A stretch of 34,034 nucleotides of DNA from Microcaldota archaeon (GCA_015523325.1 WAKO01000007.1:1-34034); one strand, 5' to 3'. Shown: positions 21,686 to 30,447, counted from the stretch's first letter. Notes: generated from the letters alone by a model not told the origin. Translations and numbers: made by a program.

Positions 21686-22720
21686 ATGAGGGTTTTAAGG
21701 AGAACAATTAACTTACCTCTCCACACGGGAAAGTGTCCTACTTGGTTATATAAAAAGATGGAAAAGCTAGCAAAAATAATAATAAGGTATATTTTTGAGG
21801 AGTATGGAGAAAAAGAAGTGATAAGGAGGGCTAGCAACCCATTTTGGTTTCAAGCTTTTAGTAATGTGCTTGGGTTTGATTGGCATAGTTCTGGTTCAAC
21901 AACAACTGCAGGAAGTGCATTAAAAAAAGCAATAAATGAGTTGGAAGGAATTAGAGCAGCCGGAGGAAAGGGAAGGGAAGCTCTAAAGACTCCAGAAGAA
22001 ATAAAAGCTCACTCAAATGAATTTGATGTGGATGAGGAGAAGTTGGTTGAGGCTAGCAAAATAATAGCAAAAACAGATAACTCGCTTGTTCAAGATGGTT
22101 ACAAGCTCTATCACCACCTTTTTCTCTTCACAAAAAAAGAGATAGCGGTAATACAACAGGGAATGAACACTAATAATGGGAGAGCTCGCCGTTATCATTG
22201 GCTCTCTCCAAAGAATTTTTTTGATGGTTCTCAGGAGATAGTGGGGGAGCTTGAGGAAAAGGCACTGGTTTTGGTTGGAAATGAAAAAGAAAAAATAGAA
22301 TTAAGAAAAGCGATGCTAGAGCTCTCTAAAGAGGTTGTATTGCCAAGTAGGCATAAAATAAAAGGAGTGGATTTATCAAAAAATGACCTGATGTTTTTCA
22401 AAAAGGTTAAAGAAATAAATCCCTTAAGCTTCAAGGAACTCTTAATTATAAATGGAATGGGAGAAAAGAGGATAAGAAGCTTAGCTCTAATAGCTTCTCT
22501 TCTTTATGGAAAGGAACTTGATTGGAAAGACCATGTAAAATATAGCTTTGCTCATGGAGGGAAGGATGGAATTCCCTTTCCTGTAGATGAAAAATTATAT
22601 GAGGAAAATATAAACTTTCTAAAAGAGGCTATAGAAAATTCAAAACTTGATGCAAATCCAAAAAAGAGATGCTTAAGGAAGCTGAACTCATTGTTATTTT
22701 ACACTAGTTTCAAAAAATAA
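21686..22720 (+). CDS. DUF763 family protein with helix-hairpin-helix
   Basis: A 344-residue protein. The N-terminal half carries the DUF763 hallmarks LPLHTGKCPTWLYKKMEKLA and LGFDWHSSGSTTTAGSALKKA, then GIRAAGGKG. QQGMNTNNGRARRYHWLS follows near 155-170. A C-terminal HhH-like segment INGMGEKRIRSLALIASLLYG resembles those of DNA-binding proteins. The family occurs in archaea and some bacteria and has no assigned function; links to DNA repair or nucleic-acid processing are guesses based on the HhH motif and the W/H-rich core. The gene is monocistronic. Confidence 0.85.
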   Translation: MRVLRRTINLPLHTGKCPTWLYKKMEKLAKIIIRYIFEEYGEKEVIRRASNPFWFQAFSNVLGFDWHSSGSTTTAGSALKKAINELEGIRAAGGKGREALKTPEEIKAHSNEFDVDEEKLVEASKIIAKTDNSLVQDGYKLYHHLFLFTKKEIAVIQQGMNTNNGRARRYHWLSPKNFFDGSQEIVGELEEKALVLVGNEKEKIELRKAMLELSKEVVLPSRHKIKGVDLSKNDLMFFKKVKEINPLSFKELLIINGMGEKRIRSLALIASLLYGKELDWKDHVKYSFAHGGKDGIPFPVDEKLYEENINFLKEAIENSKLDANPKKRCLRKLNSLLFYTSFKK

Positions 22721-22726
22721 CCACAA

Positions 22727-22739
22727 GGTTTTTAAATTC
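22727..22739 (+). promoter_or_regulatory. TATA element of the coiled-coil gene
   Basis: GGTTTTTAAATTC predicts a start near 22759 and a leader of about 18 bases, which contains the purine-rich AGAAGGGAT ribosome site. Confidence 0.5.
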
Positions 22740-22776
22740 TTTCCAAAATAAAGGAAGGAGCTAAAGAAGGGATAAA

Positions 22777-23451
22777 ATGAAGTACAAAAAACATGATAAT
22801 CTAATTAAAAATTTTAAAAATGAAAGAAACGAGAGCCTAGTGAATAGAAGTATTAGAGAAAAGCTTAGATTAATATCAAATGAAAAAAGCTTTAAATCAA
22901 AGCTAAAAGCATTGGAGGAGTATGAGCTTGAAAAATTAAAAGAAAAGATTGAAAATATAACCTTAAGTGAAGAAAAATATCTATTAAGAACAAACATTAA
23001 ATTAGAAAACTTTAGAAAAGCAAAGGAAAGCATCCTTAAAAATCAACTTCTAAAATCTTATGGTTTTCAAAAAAGTAGGATTGAGGAAAGCAGCACATAC
23101 ATAATAAAATATATGGAAATCTTAAGAGAAGATTCTACAAATGAAACTGCAAATGAAATGATGAAAGGAGGAGAGGAATTATTAAAGTTCAGTAGAGAAG
23201 CAGAGAATTTACTAAAAGGAAAGGAAGAAGTTAAAAGGGTAATTAGGGAACTCACAGAAATTATAGGAAAAATGATTTGGAAAACAATTGAATTAGAAGC
23301 TTCACTAAAAGAATTAAGAATAAGAGAAAAAGATAGGAAATCCATAAACTACAGAATAAAAGAAGTAAGAGAATCTATTGAAGTATTTAGCTTCACCCTT
23401 TCTAAAGCAAATGAAATATACGAGATGCTAATAAAAGAGAAAGGAAAATAA
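22777..23451 (+). CDS. Charged, largely alpha-helical protein of unknown function
   Basis: A 224-residue protein that is almost entirely Lys, Glu, Leu, Ile and Arg, with heptad-like spacing over long stretches (for example LKALEEYELEKLKEKIENI and LEASLKELRIREKDR), so a coiled-coil bundle is expected. There are no cysteines, no signal peptide and no membrane segment. I do not recognise the family. It converges on aspS, with only five bases between the stop codons. The A-rich codon use and low complexity resemble the orphan at 24788-25210. Confidence 0.65.
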   Translation: MKYKKHDNLIKNFKNERNESLVNRSIREKLRLISNEKSFKSKLKALEEYELEKLKEKIENITLSEEKYLLRTNIKLENFRKAKESILKNQLLKSYGFQKSRIEESSTYIIKYMEILREDSTNETANEMMKGGEELLKFSREAENLLKGKEEVKRVIRELTEIIGKMIWKTIELEASLKELRIREKDRKSINYRIKEVRESIEVFSFTLSKANEIYEMLIKEKGK

Positions 23452-23456
23452 ATTTA

Positions 23457-24734
23457 TTAAGGAGTTATCCTAGTTCTATCTCTAGGGAAAAGTGTTGCCT
23501 CTCTTATGTTTTGTAGGTTCAAAGCCTTCATAGTTATTCTTTCCAATCCAATACTCCAACCTGCATGAGGAGGAGCTCCATACCTAAAAGCCTCCAAATA
23601 GAATTCAAAATCTTTTGGAGAAAGACCTCTTTTCTTTAATTGCTCCTCAAGCATCTCAGGGATGTGGATTCTTTGTGCTCCACTAGCTATTTCCAAACCT
23701 TTATACATTAAATCATAGGCTAAACAAATTTCTTCATCTCCTTCCTTTGGCATGGAATAAAAAGCTCTAGAAAGGGTTGGCCATTCATGAATTATGAAGG
23801 CTTCCTCCTCTAATATTTCAAACATCTTTTTTTCCTGTTCCTTAGAGAAATCTTCTCCCCACTTAACCTCAACATTATTCTCTTTCAAAAGGTCAACTAT
23901 TTCTGTGTAGGTGTATCTCTTAACTTCCTTTGGAACTTCAAAATCTGGATTGAGCTCTCTTGTTATTTCTAAAGCATTAGCCCCTCTTAACATCTCAAGA
24001 AATATCTCTTCCAAATAGTCCATTGCTTTTCTATCATCTATAAAAGCACATTCTATATCCATCTGAAGAACTTCATTAAGATGAGTTGTTGTATTGTGCT
24101 TTTCAGCTCTAAAAACATGTGTCTTCATAAATACCTTTTCAAGCCCTCCTATTACTGCCATTTGTTTATAGAGTTGGGGACTTTGGGCTAGGAATGCCTT
24201 TTTTTCAAAATACTTTACTTCAAAAACATCCGCTCCCCCTTCTGTAGCTGCTCCAACTATTTCTGTTGGATGGATCTCAACAAACCTCCTCTTAATACAG
24301 GCATCTGAAAAAGCTTTACTCAATTCAGCTTTTACTAAAAATATATTCTTTATTTTTTCCCTTCTCAAATCTAAAAACCTATAATTTAACCTTGTCTCTA
24401 GCTCACTCTTTACTAAATCCTTTGTGTCAACAGGTAATTTTTTTCTTACTTTACTTAAAACCTCTAATTCCTCAACAACAATTTCCACAGAGTTTGGAGC
24501 ATTTCCTTTAGCTTTTGTCGTTCCAACAATAAATATTACATCCTCTCTATTTAAATCAAGATCTTTAAACTTTTCTCCTTTTAAAACAAGTTGGATTATT
24601 CCAGTCCAATCCCTTAAAATAACAAACTTAATTTTTCCTAAATTTCTGAACTCATGAACAAACCCAGCTGTGATTACTTTTCCTTTTACATTATAGCAAT
24701 CTCTAACAGTATGTTTTTTAACCAATCTCTCCAT
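23457..24734 (-). CDS. aspS: Aspartyl-tRNA synthetase, archaeal type, probably non-discriminating
   Basis: Charges tRNA-Asp, and possibly tRNA-Asn, with aspartate. It has 425 residues from the ATG of MERLVKKH, with an N-terminal OB-fold anticodon domain, then a class II core (FLDLRREKI, FRAEKHNTTTHLNE, and GAPPHAGWSIGLERI motif 3). A tryptophan and a lysine of the OB fold define Asn-discriminating archaeal AspRS. The corresponding positions here appear to be His27 (AGFVHEF) and Pro80 (GNAPNSVEI), as in non-discriminating enzymes. This predicts a GatCAB-type amidotransferase elsewhere in the genome. The start rests on the TATA element 25 bases upstream; a longer frame back to 24806 runs through the promoter and is unlikely. 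Confidence 0.92.
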   Translation of the reverse strand: MERLVKKHTVRDCYNVKGKVITAGFVHEFRNLGKIKFVILRDWTGIIQLVLKGEKFKDLDLNREDVIFIVGTTKAKGNAPNSVEIVVEELEVLSKVRKKLPVDTKDLVKSELETRLNYRFLDLRREKIKNIFLVKAELSKAFSDACIKRRFVEIHPTEIVGAATEGGADVFEVKYFEKKAFLAQSPQLYKQMAVIGGLEKVFMKTHVFRAEKHNTTTHLNEVLQMDIECAFIDDRKAMDYLEEIFLEMLRGANALEITRELNPDFEVPKEVKRYTYTEIVDLLKENNVEVKWGEDFSKEQEKKMFEILEEEAFIIHEWPTLSRAFYSMPKEGDEEICLAYDLMYKGLEIASGAQRIHIPEMLEEQLKKRGLSPKDFEFYLEAFRYGAPPHAGWSIGLERITMKALNLQNIREATLFPRDRTRITP

Positions 24735-24754
24735 GCCATTAATATAAAACGCTA

Positions 24755-24764
24755 GGTTTTTAAC
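24755..24764. promoter_or_regulatory. Shared TATA element of aspS and the divergent orphan gene
   Basis: GGTTTTTAAC on the plus strand and GTTAAAAACC on the minus strand are both good TATA elements. The centre is about 25 bases from the aspS ATG and about 28 from the ATG at 24788. The two start codons are only 53 bases apart, and no other well-placed TATA is present, so one element likely serves both. Confidence 0.6.
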
Positions 24765-24787
24765 TTTTCCATGAATAAAGTTAAGTA

Positions 24788-25210
24788 ATGAAGTTAGATG
24801 AGGCAATGGTAGAGGAAGAATTAGAGATTTTTTTAAATGAGAAAATTGATGAAGATTCTGATAAAATAATTGAAGAGCTCTCTAATAAAAGCTGGGAATT
24901 TTTAATGAATTTGTTGAAAGAACTCAAAGTTGAAAAAACCAAAATAAGAACAGATGTTGAAAAAGAAACTAAAAAAACCAGAGATAAGATAAGGTATATA
25001 AAACAACTTTTATTAGAGTATAAGGATGAATCACAAATAATGAAAGAAAAGCTATTAGAGTTTTTAGAGTACTTAGATAAAAAATACTTAAAGTTAATAG
25101 ATGAATTTATAAAAAAGGAAGAGCAGGATAATTATAAGATTGGGATAGTTATTAGTGCACTAATAAGAAAAAAGAGGAAAGAACAACTAGAGAAGTTTAA
25201 AAATGATTAG
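24788..25210 (+). CDS. Small charged helical protein of unknown function
   Basis: A 140-residue protein dominated by Glu, Lys, Leu and Asp in helical patterns (EELEIFLNEKIDEDSDKIIEE and MKEKLLEFLEYLDKKYLKLI), with a basic C-terminal third. It has no cysteine and no membrane segment, and no family is recognised. It shares the TATA element at 24755-24764 with aspS and is read on the opposite strand, probably leaderless. Its stop codon overlaps by one base a possible GTG start of the next gene, so the two form an operon. Confidence 0.65.
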   Translation: MKLDEAMVEEELEIFLNEKIDEDSDKIIEELSNKSWEFLMNLLKELKVEKTKIRTDVEKETKKTRDKIRYIKQLLLEYKDESQIMKEKLLEFLEYLDKKYLKLIDEFIKKEEQDNYKIGIVISALIRKKRKEQLEKFKND

Positions 25211-25218
25211 TGAAGAAT

Positions 25219-25794
25219 ATGAAAATAAATAATATAGAAATAAAAGGAAGCTTGGTCTTCATAAATGGAAAGCTAATAAAGCCAAGAATATATAAGCTCA
25301 AACAACTATCTTTTGCTTATCCTGAAAGAATAGAGGATGACTCAATAGGCTATTTGGAGTTTTTAATAAAAGAAGAGGGAGACTTCTTATATCAAATAAT
25401 AATAATTCCTCCAAAAAAAATAGGAGGAATTTATAACAAATTTCCTGCAAGAAAATATTATAAGGAGAGTTATTTTCAGCTTTTAGGAGGAGAAGGAAAA
25501 ATACAAAACTTTTATGAGGATGTGAACGGAAGGGCTTTTTGCACAATAGAAAACTTTGAAAAAGGAAAAGTGTATAAAATAAAATCAAATACTTTCATAA
25601 GCATCTCAAACACTTCTTTTGAAAGATTAACTATTATTGCAAAAACACCAAAAGAATATGAGTTTGGAGAGGATGTGTTTTATATTGGAGAAACACTAGA
25701 ACAAAACCCCAACTACTTTATTTTTGGCAAAACAATAATAGAAAAGGAAGAAGGAAACCTATTAAGAGAGATATTAGAGAATACCTCTGAATAA
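25219..25794 (+). CDS. Degenerate cupin-like protein resembling archaeal glucose-6-phosphate isomerase
   Basis: A 191-residue protein (from this ATG; a GTG at 25210 is an alternative start). Its layout resembles cupin-type archaeal glucose-6-phosphate isomerase from memory: an N-terminal KPRIYKLKQLSFAYPE segment, a strand pair IIIIPPKKIGGIYNKFPARK, then ESYFQLLGGEGKI, and then FEKGKVYKIKSNTFISISN followed by a RLTIIAK strand. In the enzyme the first cupin motif carries GHFH and the second an AH.TVN histidine; here the corresponding places read ARKYY and FISISN. If the fold assignment is right, the metal-binding residues are gone and it is not an isomerase. It overlaps the convergent AlaRS gene by 21 bases. 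Confidence 0.55.
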   Translation: MKINNIEIKGSLVFINGKLIKPRIYKLKQLSFAYPERIEDDSIGYLEFLIKEEGDFLYQIIIIPPKKIGGIYNKFPARKYYKESYFQLLGGEGKIQNFYEDVNGRAFCTIENFEKGKVYKIKSNTFISISNTSFERLTIIAKTPKEYEFGEDVFYIGETLEQNPNYFIFGKTIIEKEEGNLLREILENTSE

Positions 25795-28473
25795 CTTCAG
25801 AAGTTGCTTTTTTGCTTTCTCCCTTTCTAAATTTTCTAGAGGAATTTCTTTTTCCAAGGAGGAAAAAGGAAGTATTATCATGTTTTTCCCTATTTTTGCC
25901 TTAAACCTATTCAACTTTTTTACCACGCTATCTTTTTCAGAGTTTTCAGGAGAAAATTTAATCCTAACTAATTTATCCTCAAAATCAACAATTATTATGT
26001 TTTTTTCTCTCATTAACACATCTGAAACTCCTTTAAAAGGAGAAAAAACAATTAAGAATTTCCCTACTTTTTCAGCATTTTCAAGTTCTTTTAATGCAAA
26101 TGCATTATAAAGCTCTTTAAGTTTAGCTCTTTGCTCTTTCCATTCCTCAAAAAACCTTTTTGCTGTTTTTGGAAGATCTTGTTGGGAGACTGAAAAAACT
26201 TCAGAAGTACTTCTTAACAATTCTTCTCTTTTTTGAACATAATCAACAGCTTTTAATCCTGCTTTATAAACAAGCCTCTCTACCCCATCCTTAATTCCTT
26301 GTCTTTTGATTATTTTTAGATAACCTATTTCTCCCGTTCTCTCAAAAACATTATGTGTTCCACCACAAGCCTCAGCATCTATTTCTCCAACTTTAACTAT
26401 CCTTATTATTTTTCCAGGAACAGCTCCTCCTTGATAAATTGTAAATCCATACTTTTCCTCTGCTTTATTGCGTGGGAGTTCTTCAATTATTATCGGAAGG
26501 TTTTGAATAATGTAATTATTAACTTTCCTCTCTATTTCATCTATTTGTTCTTGGGTTATTCTTTTATAATGAGTTAGGTCAATGTGAGCTTTGTCCTCTT
26601 CTTTCTTTGCTCCTGCCTGCCAAACATGCTTTCCTATAACCTCCCTAGCTACTGCAGTTATTATGTGAGTTACTGTATGGTGTCTTGAGATGTGCAATCT
26701 TCTCTCCCAATCAACTTTCCCAAAAACCTTTTCTCCTTTTTTAAATTTCTCTGGGTTACTAACTTTATGTAAAACAACATCATTTACTTTTTGAGTGTCT
26801 AGAACCCTTATGTTACCTAAATATCCTGTATCTCCTACCTGCCCCCCTCCTTCAGGGTAAAAAGCAGTCTTATCTAAAATAACAAAGCTTTCTTCAACTC
26901 CTAAAACAGTGGCTTCAAACTCTTTTGGAGGGGGACTTAAATAATAGAGCTTCTCTGTTTTTGGATAGTTTGAAACATCTATCAATGGTTTTTCCTTTTT
27001 TAGAGTTTTCTCCTCTTTTTCTCTAACTAAATTGTAAAAGTTTTCTGGAATTTTTATGTTTATTCCAAACTTCTTTGCCTCTTCCTTTAAGTGCTCTGGC
27101 ATTATTCCCTCACTTTTATAGAGAAGGATTAAATCTTCTAGACTAATGCTTTTCTTTGATTTAACTAGCCTTGCTACTCTTTTTTTAGCATTTTGCTTTT
27201 GTTTTTCATACTTCCTTCTTTCTTCATTTATAACCTCTACAACCACTTCAATTCCTTCCCTATATTCATCAAAAAGACCTCTCAAGTTCTCCATATGATA
27301 ATCCAAAAGCTTATTCCAATCCACGCTAAAGTTGTACTTATCTATAAAATTAAACATTCTTCTAGCTATTGTTCTTAGGTTGTAGCCCCCTCCACTGTTG
27401 GAAGGCATCATTCCATCCTTTATAGTGAAAAGTAAAGTCAAGCTATGATCAGCAATTGCATAAAGAGATTGCAAGGGTTTAAACATTCTGTTAAATTCTT
27501 CCTCTTCAACTCCAAGTTTTCTGAATATTTCTCTTTTTAAGCTCTCTATATCCTCAGCCTCATCTAAATTTAAAGCTCCACTAAGCTTTGCATATTCTAA
27601 GAAAAGCTCCTCATCATAATCAACAGCATTCTCCTTCTTCAAATATTCGATGGCCTTTCCAAACACAACTTCGTAAGAAGTAGGTGATTTGGAGAGAAGC
27701 CAAGTAAACCTATTAAGGCCTGCTCCCATATCAATTACTTTTGTTTTTAATTCCCTCTCTCCATTTGGAGTTATTTCATATTGCATAAAAACACAATTTC
27801 CAAGCTCTAAACCTCTAACAAAGTATTCCATACTAGGGCCAAAGTTCCCTCCTCCAACCCAAACATCTTCGTGAAATATTATTTCTTCTAGAGGAATTCC
27901 TAAAGCTGTTAAATAGCCAATATCATGGGATATTGCCTCTTCCTTCCAATAAAATAATCCTGTTTTAGGGGTGTTAAAGGCGTGTTGCCCTATCATAACA
28001 AAGTTTGTGTAATGCCTTCCTGTAACCCCCACATTATCAATGTCATTAAACCTTATGCAAGGTTGTGGAACTATTAAGGGGTTTGCTATTGGCTCTATTT
28101 CTCCATTGACAACATAGGGCTGAAAATCATTTATGCTTGCTAAAGTAAAGTACAAATCCTCCCTCCATCTGGCAACTGTTGGAAAGGGTTTTATGCTTGT
28201 GTGACCTGTTTTTACAAAATAATTTTCTATTTCCTTCCAAGTTTCCACATAAGATAGGTTTCTAGCTTTTGGAGGGTTTCCTATGAATTGATAACCTATG
28301 CAAGATGGATCTCCACAAAGCTCTCTATCCAAAATGCTCCAAAAATAGGTTCCACACCTTTTACATCTTTGTCTCTTAAACCCCTTTTCAATTAAAACAT
28401 TTAGTTTATAGTGTTTTTCCCATTCCTTCCCAAATCTCTCTTTTAAGCTCTTTTTATCCATATTTTTAACCAT
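25774..28473 (-). CDS. alaS: Alanyl-tRNA synthetase, archaeal type
   Basis: Charges tRNA-Ala. The full-length 899-residue protein has an archaeal N-terminal zinc-like motif (CKRCGTYFW...CGDPSC) before the class II aminoacylation core. It then has a tRNA-binding helical part, an editing domain with HHTVTHIITA and CGGTH, and the C-terminal DHHA1-type domain. The gene is a single open frame; in Nanoarchaeum equitans it is split into two genes. TATA-like TTTTATTA about 27 bases upstream supports the first ATG (28473); a second ATG lies four codons on. Confidence 0.95.
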   Translation of the reverse strand: MVKNMDKKSLKERFGKEWEKHYKLNVLIEKGFKRQRCKRCGTYFWSILDRELCGDPSCIGYQFIGNPPKARNLSYVETWKEIENYFVKTGHTSIKPFPTVARWREDLYFTLASINDFQPYVVNGEIEPIANPLIVPQPCIRFNDIDNVGVTGRHYTNFVMIGQHAFNTPKTGLFYWKEEAISHDIGYLTALGIPLEEIIFHEDVWVGGGNFGPSMEYFVRGLELGNCVFMQYEITPNGERELKTKVIDMGAGLNRFTWLLSKSPTSYEVVFGKAIEYLKKENAVDYDEELFLEYAKLSGALNLDEAEDIESLKREIFRKLGVEEEEFNRMFKPLQSLYAIADHSLTLLFTIKDGMMPSNSGGGYNLRTIARRMFNFIDKYNFSVDWNKLLDYHMENLRGLFDEYREGIEVVVEVINEERRKYEKQKQNAKKRVARLVKSKKSISLEDLILLYKSEGIMPEHLKEEAKKFGINIKIPENFYNLVREKEEKTLKKEKPLIDVSNYPKTEKLYYLSPPPKEFEATVLGVEESFVILDKTAFYPEGGGQVGDTGYLGNIRVLDTQKVNDVVLHKVSNPEKFKKGEKVFGKVDWERRLHISRHHTVTHIITAVAREVIGKHVWQAGAKKEEDKAHIDLTHYKRITQEQIDEIERKVNNYIIQNLPIIIEELPRNKAEEKYGFTIYQGGAVPGKIIRIVKVGEIDAEACGGTHNVFERTGEIGYLKIIKRQGIKDGVERLVYKAGLKAVDYVQKREELLRSTSEVFSVSQQDLPKTAKRFFEEWKEQRAKLKELYNAFALKELENAEKVGKFLIVFSPFKGVSDVLMREKNIIIVDFEDKLVRIKFSPENSEKDSVVKKLNRFKAKIGKNMIILPFSSLEKEIPLENLEREKAKKQLLKLFRGIL

Positions 28474-28496
28474 ATATGGCTTATTAATTCATAAAG

Positions 28497-28507
28497 TAAT
28501 AAAACCT
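28497..28507 (-). promoter_or_regulatory. TATA-like element of alaS
   Basis: Minus-strand GGTTTTATTAC is centred about 27 bases before the first alaS ATG. The AT-rich gap 28474-28555 holds nothing else recognisable. Confidence 0.4.
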
Positions 28508-28555
28508 TATTATTTGCTCAAAATTATTTCTTGCTCATCATAACTAAAAATTAAA

Positions 28556-29266
28556 CTAAAAATCAAGAAATTCCTTAACTTTATCTAGTGAGAGTCCCAT
28601 TAATAAAGAGGATGGATAATGAGGGGCTTTTATTCTGAAGACATTTGCATTAAACCTTGAGTAAAGCTCTTCATTGTCTTTTAATGGCACTATATCATCC
28701 AAAGTGCCATGAACTATTAGGGCATTTTCAAAGTTTTTTTCATCCACTTCCCTTAACAACTCCTCAAATATCTTCCTAAGCTTCTCTGAGCTTTCAAACC
28801 TAAAAGAGTTTCCTCCCTCTAAAAGAGATCTCTCTACTTCCTCATAATCCTCCCTAAAGGTTAGAGGAGGAGCAAATGCTACCACTTTCTTAAACAACTT
28901 TGAATTATATAAAGCTACTAGCCCTCCAAAGCTAAATCCTATTGCATAATCAAAGCTTTGTAATTCAATTGGTTGAAGGGAGAACATGTCCTTAAAGCTT
29001 TTTCCTTGAAAGGAAAGAAACTCTCTTACTTCCTCTTTATTAAAGAACCTTCCAAAAGATGCCCAACTCCCTTGATAAGAGAAGAGAGTTGAGTTAATTC
29101 CAATCTTGGAGAGGAGTTGGGCAACTTTCTTTTTGCAAGGTAAGTAAGGAAGGCCGGGAAAGATTAATGCATTTTTAAAATCAGGAGAGAAATTATAATT
29201 TATAATGAAGTTTTTTCCAACCACTCCAGCAGTTAGCTTAAAATCAATATATTTTTCCCCACCCAT
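28556..29266 (-). CDS. Alpha/beta hydrolase family protein
   Basis: A 236-residue serine hydrolase fold. The nucleophile elbow GFSFGG (about residues 109-114) follows the strand YAIG. The acid is probably the Asp of VHGTLDDIVPL, and the histidine lies in KAPHYPSS near the C-terminus, so the catalytic triad looks complete. LIFPGLPYLPCKKKVAQLL at 34-52 resembles the oxyanion-side loop. The substrate is unknown. It has an AGGGAGTG ribosome site and lies between tyrS and alaS in the same direction. Confidence 0.8.
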   Translation of the reverse strand: MGGEKYIDFKLTAGVVGKNFIINYNFSPDFKNALIFPGLPYLPCKKKVAQLLSKIGINSTLFSYQGSWASFGRFFNKEEVREFLSFQGKSFKDMFSLQPIELQSFDYAIGFSFGGLVALYNSKLFKKVVAFAPPLTFREDYEEVERSLLEGGNSFRFESSEKLRKIFEELLREVDEKNFENALIVHGTLDDIVPLKDNEELYSRFNANVFRIKAPHYPSSLLMGLSLDKVKEFLDF

Positions 29267-29292
29267 GTTAACACTCCCTAATACTATTTACC

Positions 29293-30342
29293 CTATCTAG
29301 TTATTCTTGCTCTCATTATTTCCTCTAATAGTTCTTGATGCTTCTCAAAGTACTTTCTTGTTGGCTCTAAGAGTTCGCAAAGCTTCTCTGCCACATGCTT
29401 TTTTATATCCAAAGGATGAATTTTTCCTTCTCTATATAGCTTTTCTATTTCTGAAAAGCTAGCTGTTAGGGTTCCTCCAAACTTTTTGTCTCTTTCTAAG
29501 GTTACTTCTTCTTCGTCATCTAAATAAATTACATACTTCATTATCTCAAATACAGGGTTTCCTTCCACTTCCTTTGCAGGGCAAAAAGCCTCTGAAATCT
29601 TTTTCCTTATTTCCTCCTCAGAATCATGAACAAATATAGCGCTGTTAGGAATGCTTTTGCTCATCTTTGAAAAAGGACCCATTCTCCCTTTTGAGTTTAA
29701 AGCAGGAAGCAAATGAGTGTGGAGAGCTAAGGGCTTTTTTAGAGAAAGCTTTTCTGCTGCATCAATAGCCAACATATGTGCTTTTCTTTGGTCCATTCCT
29801 GCATGGGCTATGTCTACGTTTAACTTAAAGATGTCTGCTGCCTGCATTAAAGGATAAATAAGAAAGCTAACGGGGTTGCTCTCACTTTCTTCTCTCCCTA
29901 ATATAGTTAAAGCTCTCTTTACTCTAGCCAATGTCATCTTATTTCCTATTTCTAAAACCAACTTCCAGTATTCCTCATCATAAATTGAGCTTCCTAAAAC
30001 ATACTCAACTTTTTCCTCCTCCAAACCAAGAGAGAGAAATACAGACTTAAAGTAGGTTAATGAAACTCTTTGTATTAGCTTCAAATCTCCTCCAAGCTTT
30101 TTGTTTATCCAGCTATGATAATCTGCCAAAAATATAGTTGGTTTTACCCCTGCTTTTATTAAGTCCTTTATTTTTATTGCTGTTACAAGCCCAGTTCCCA
30201 AATGAGCAAATCCAGAAACCTCAAACCCAATGTAATGTTTTAATTCTCTCCCTTCCTCTAGAAGCTCAATTAACCTTTCCCTACTGACTATCTCCTCAGT
30301 AGGTCGTCTATAAAAAAGCCTAATTTTCTCCTCCAAATCCAT
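29293..30342 (-). CDS. tyrS: Tyrosyl-tRNA synthetase, archaeal type
   Basis: Charges tRNA-Tyr. It has 349 residues from MDLEEKIRLFY. The class I Rossmann core has HLGTG as the HIGH-like motif and KMSKS (in PFSKMSKSIPN). YIGFEVSGFAHLG and FLADYHSWINKK are typical of archaeal TyrRS rather than TrpRS. The C-terminus is the compact archaeal form. A TATA element (GAGCTTTTTATTCC, minus strand 30372-30385) predicts a start of transcription about ten bases before the ATG, so the longer frame back to 30399 is rejected. Confidence 0.9.
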   Translation of the reverse strand: MDLEEKIRLFYRRPTEEIVSRERLIELLEEGRELKHYIGFEVSGFAHLGTGLVTAIKIKDLIKAGVKPTIFLADYHSWINKKLGGDLKLIQRVSLTYFKSVFLSLGLEEEKVEYVLGSSIYDEEYWKLVLEIGNKMTLARVKRALTILGREESESNPVSFLIYPLMQAADIFKLNVDIAHAGMDQRKAHMLAIDAAEKLSLKKPLALHTHLLPALNSKGRMGPFSKMSKSIPNSAIFVHDSEEEIRKKISEAFCPAKEVEGNPVFEIMKYVIYLDDEEEVTLERDKKFGGTLTASFSEIEKLYREGKIHPLDIKKHVAEKLCELLEPTRKYFEKHQELLEEIMRARITR

Positions 30343-30371
30343 TTCAACCCCAATCCTATAAGGACAAGAAA

Positions 30372-30385
30372 GGAATAAAAAGCTC
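30372..30385 (-). promoter_or_regulatory. TATA element of tyrS
   Basis: Minus-strand GAGCTTTTTATTCC predicts transcription starting near 30352, ten bases before the tyrS ATG. It rules out the upstream in-frame ATG. Confidence 0.45.
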
Positions 30386-30447
30386 TCTAAAAAAGTCAAA
30401 AACTAAAAAAGTTTTAGGAATGAATAAAATGCAATCAATAAATGAAA

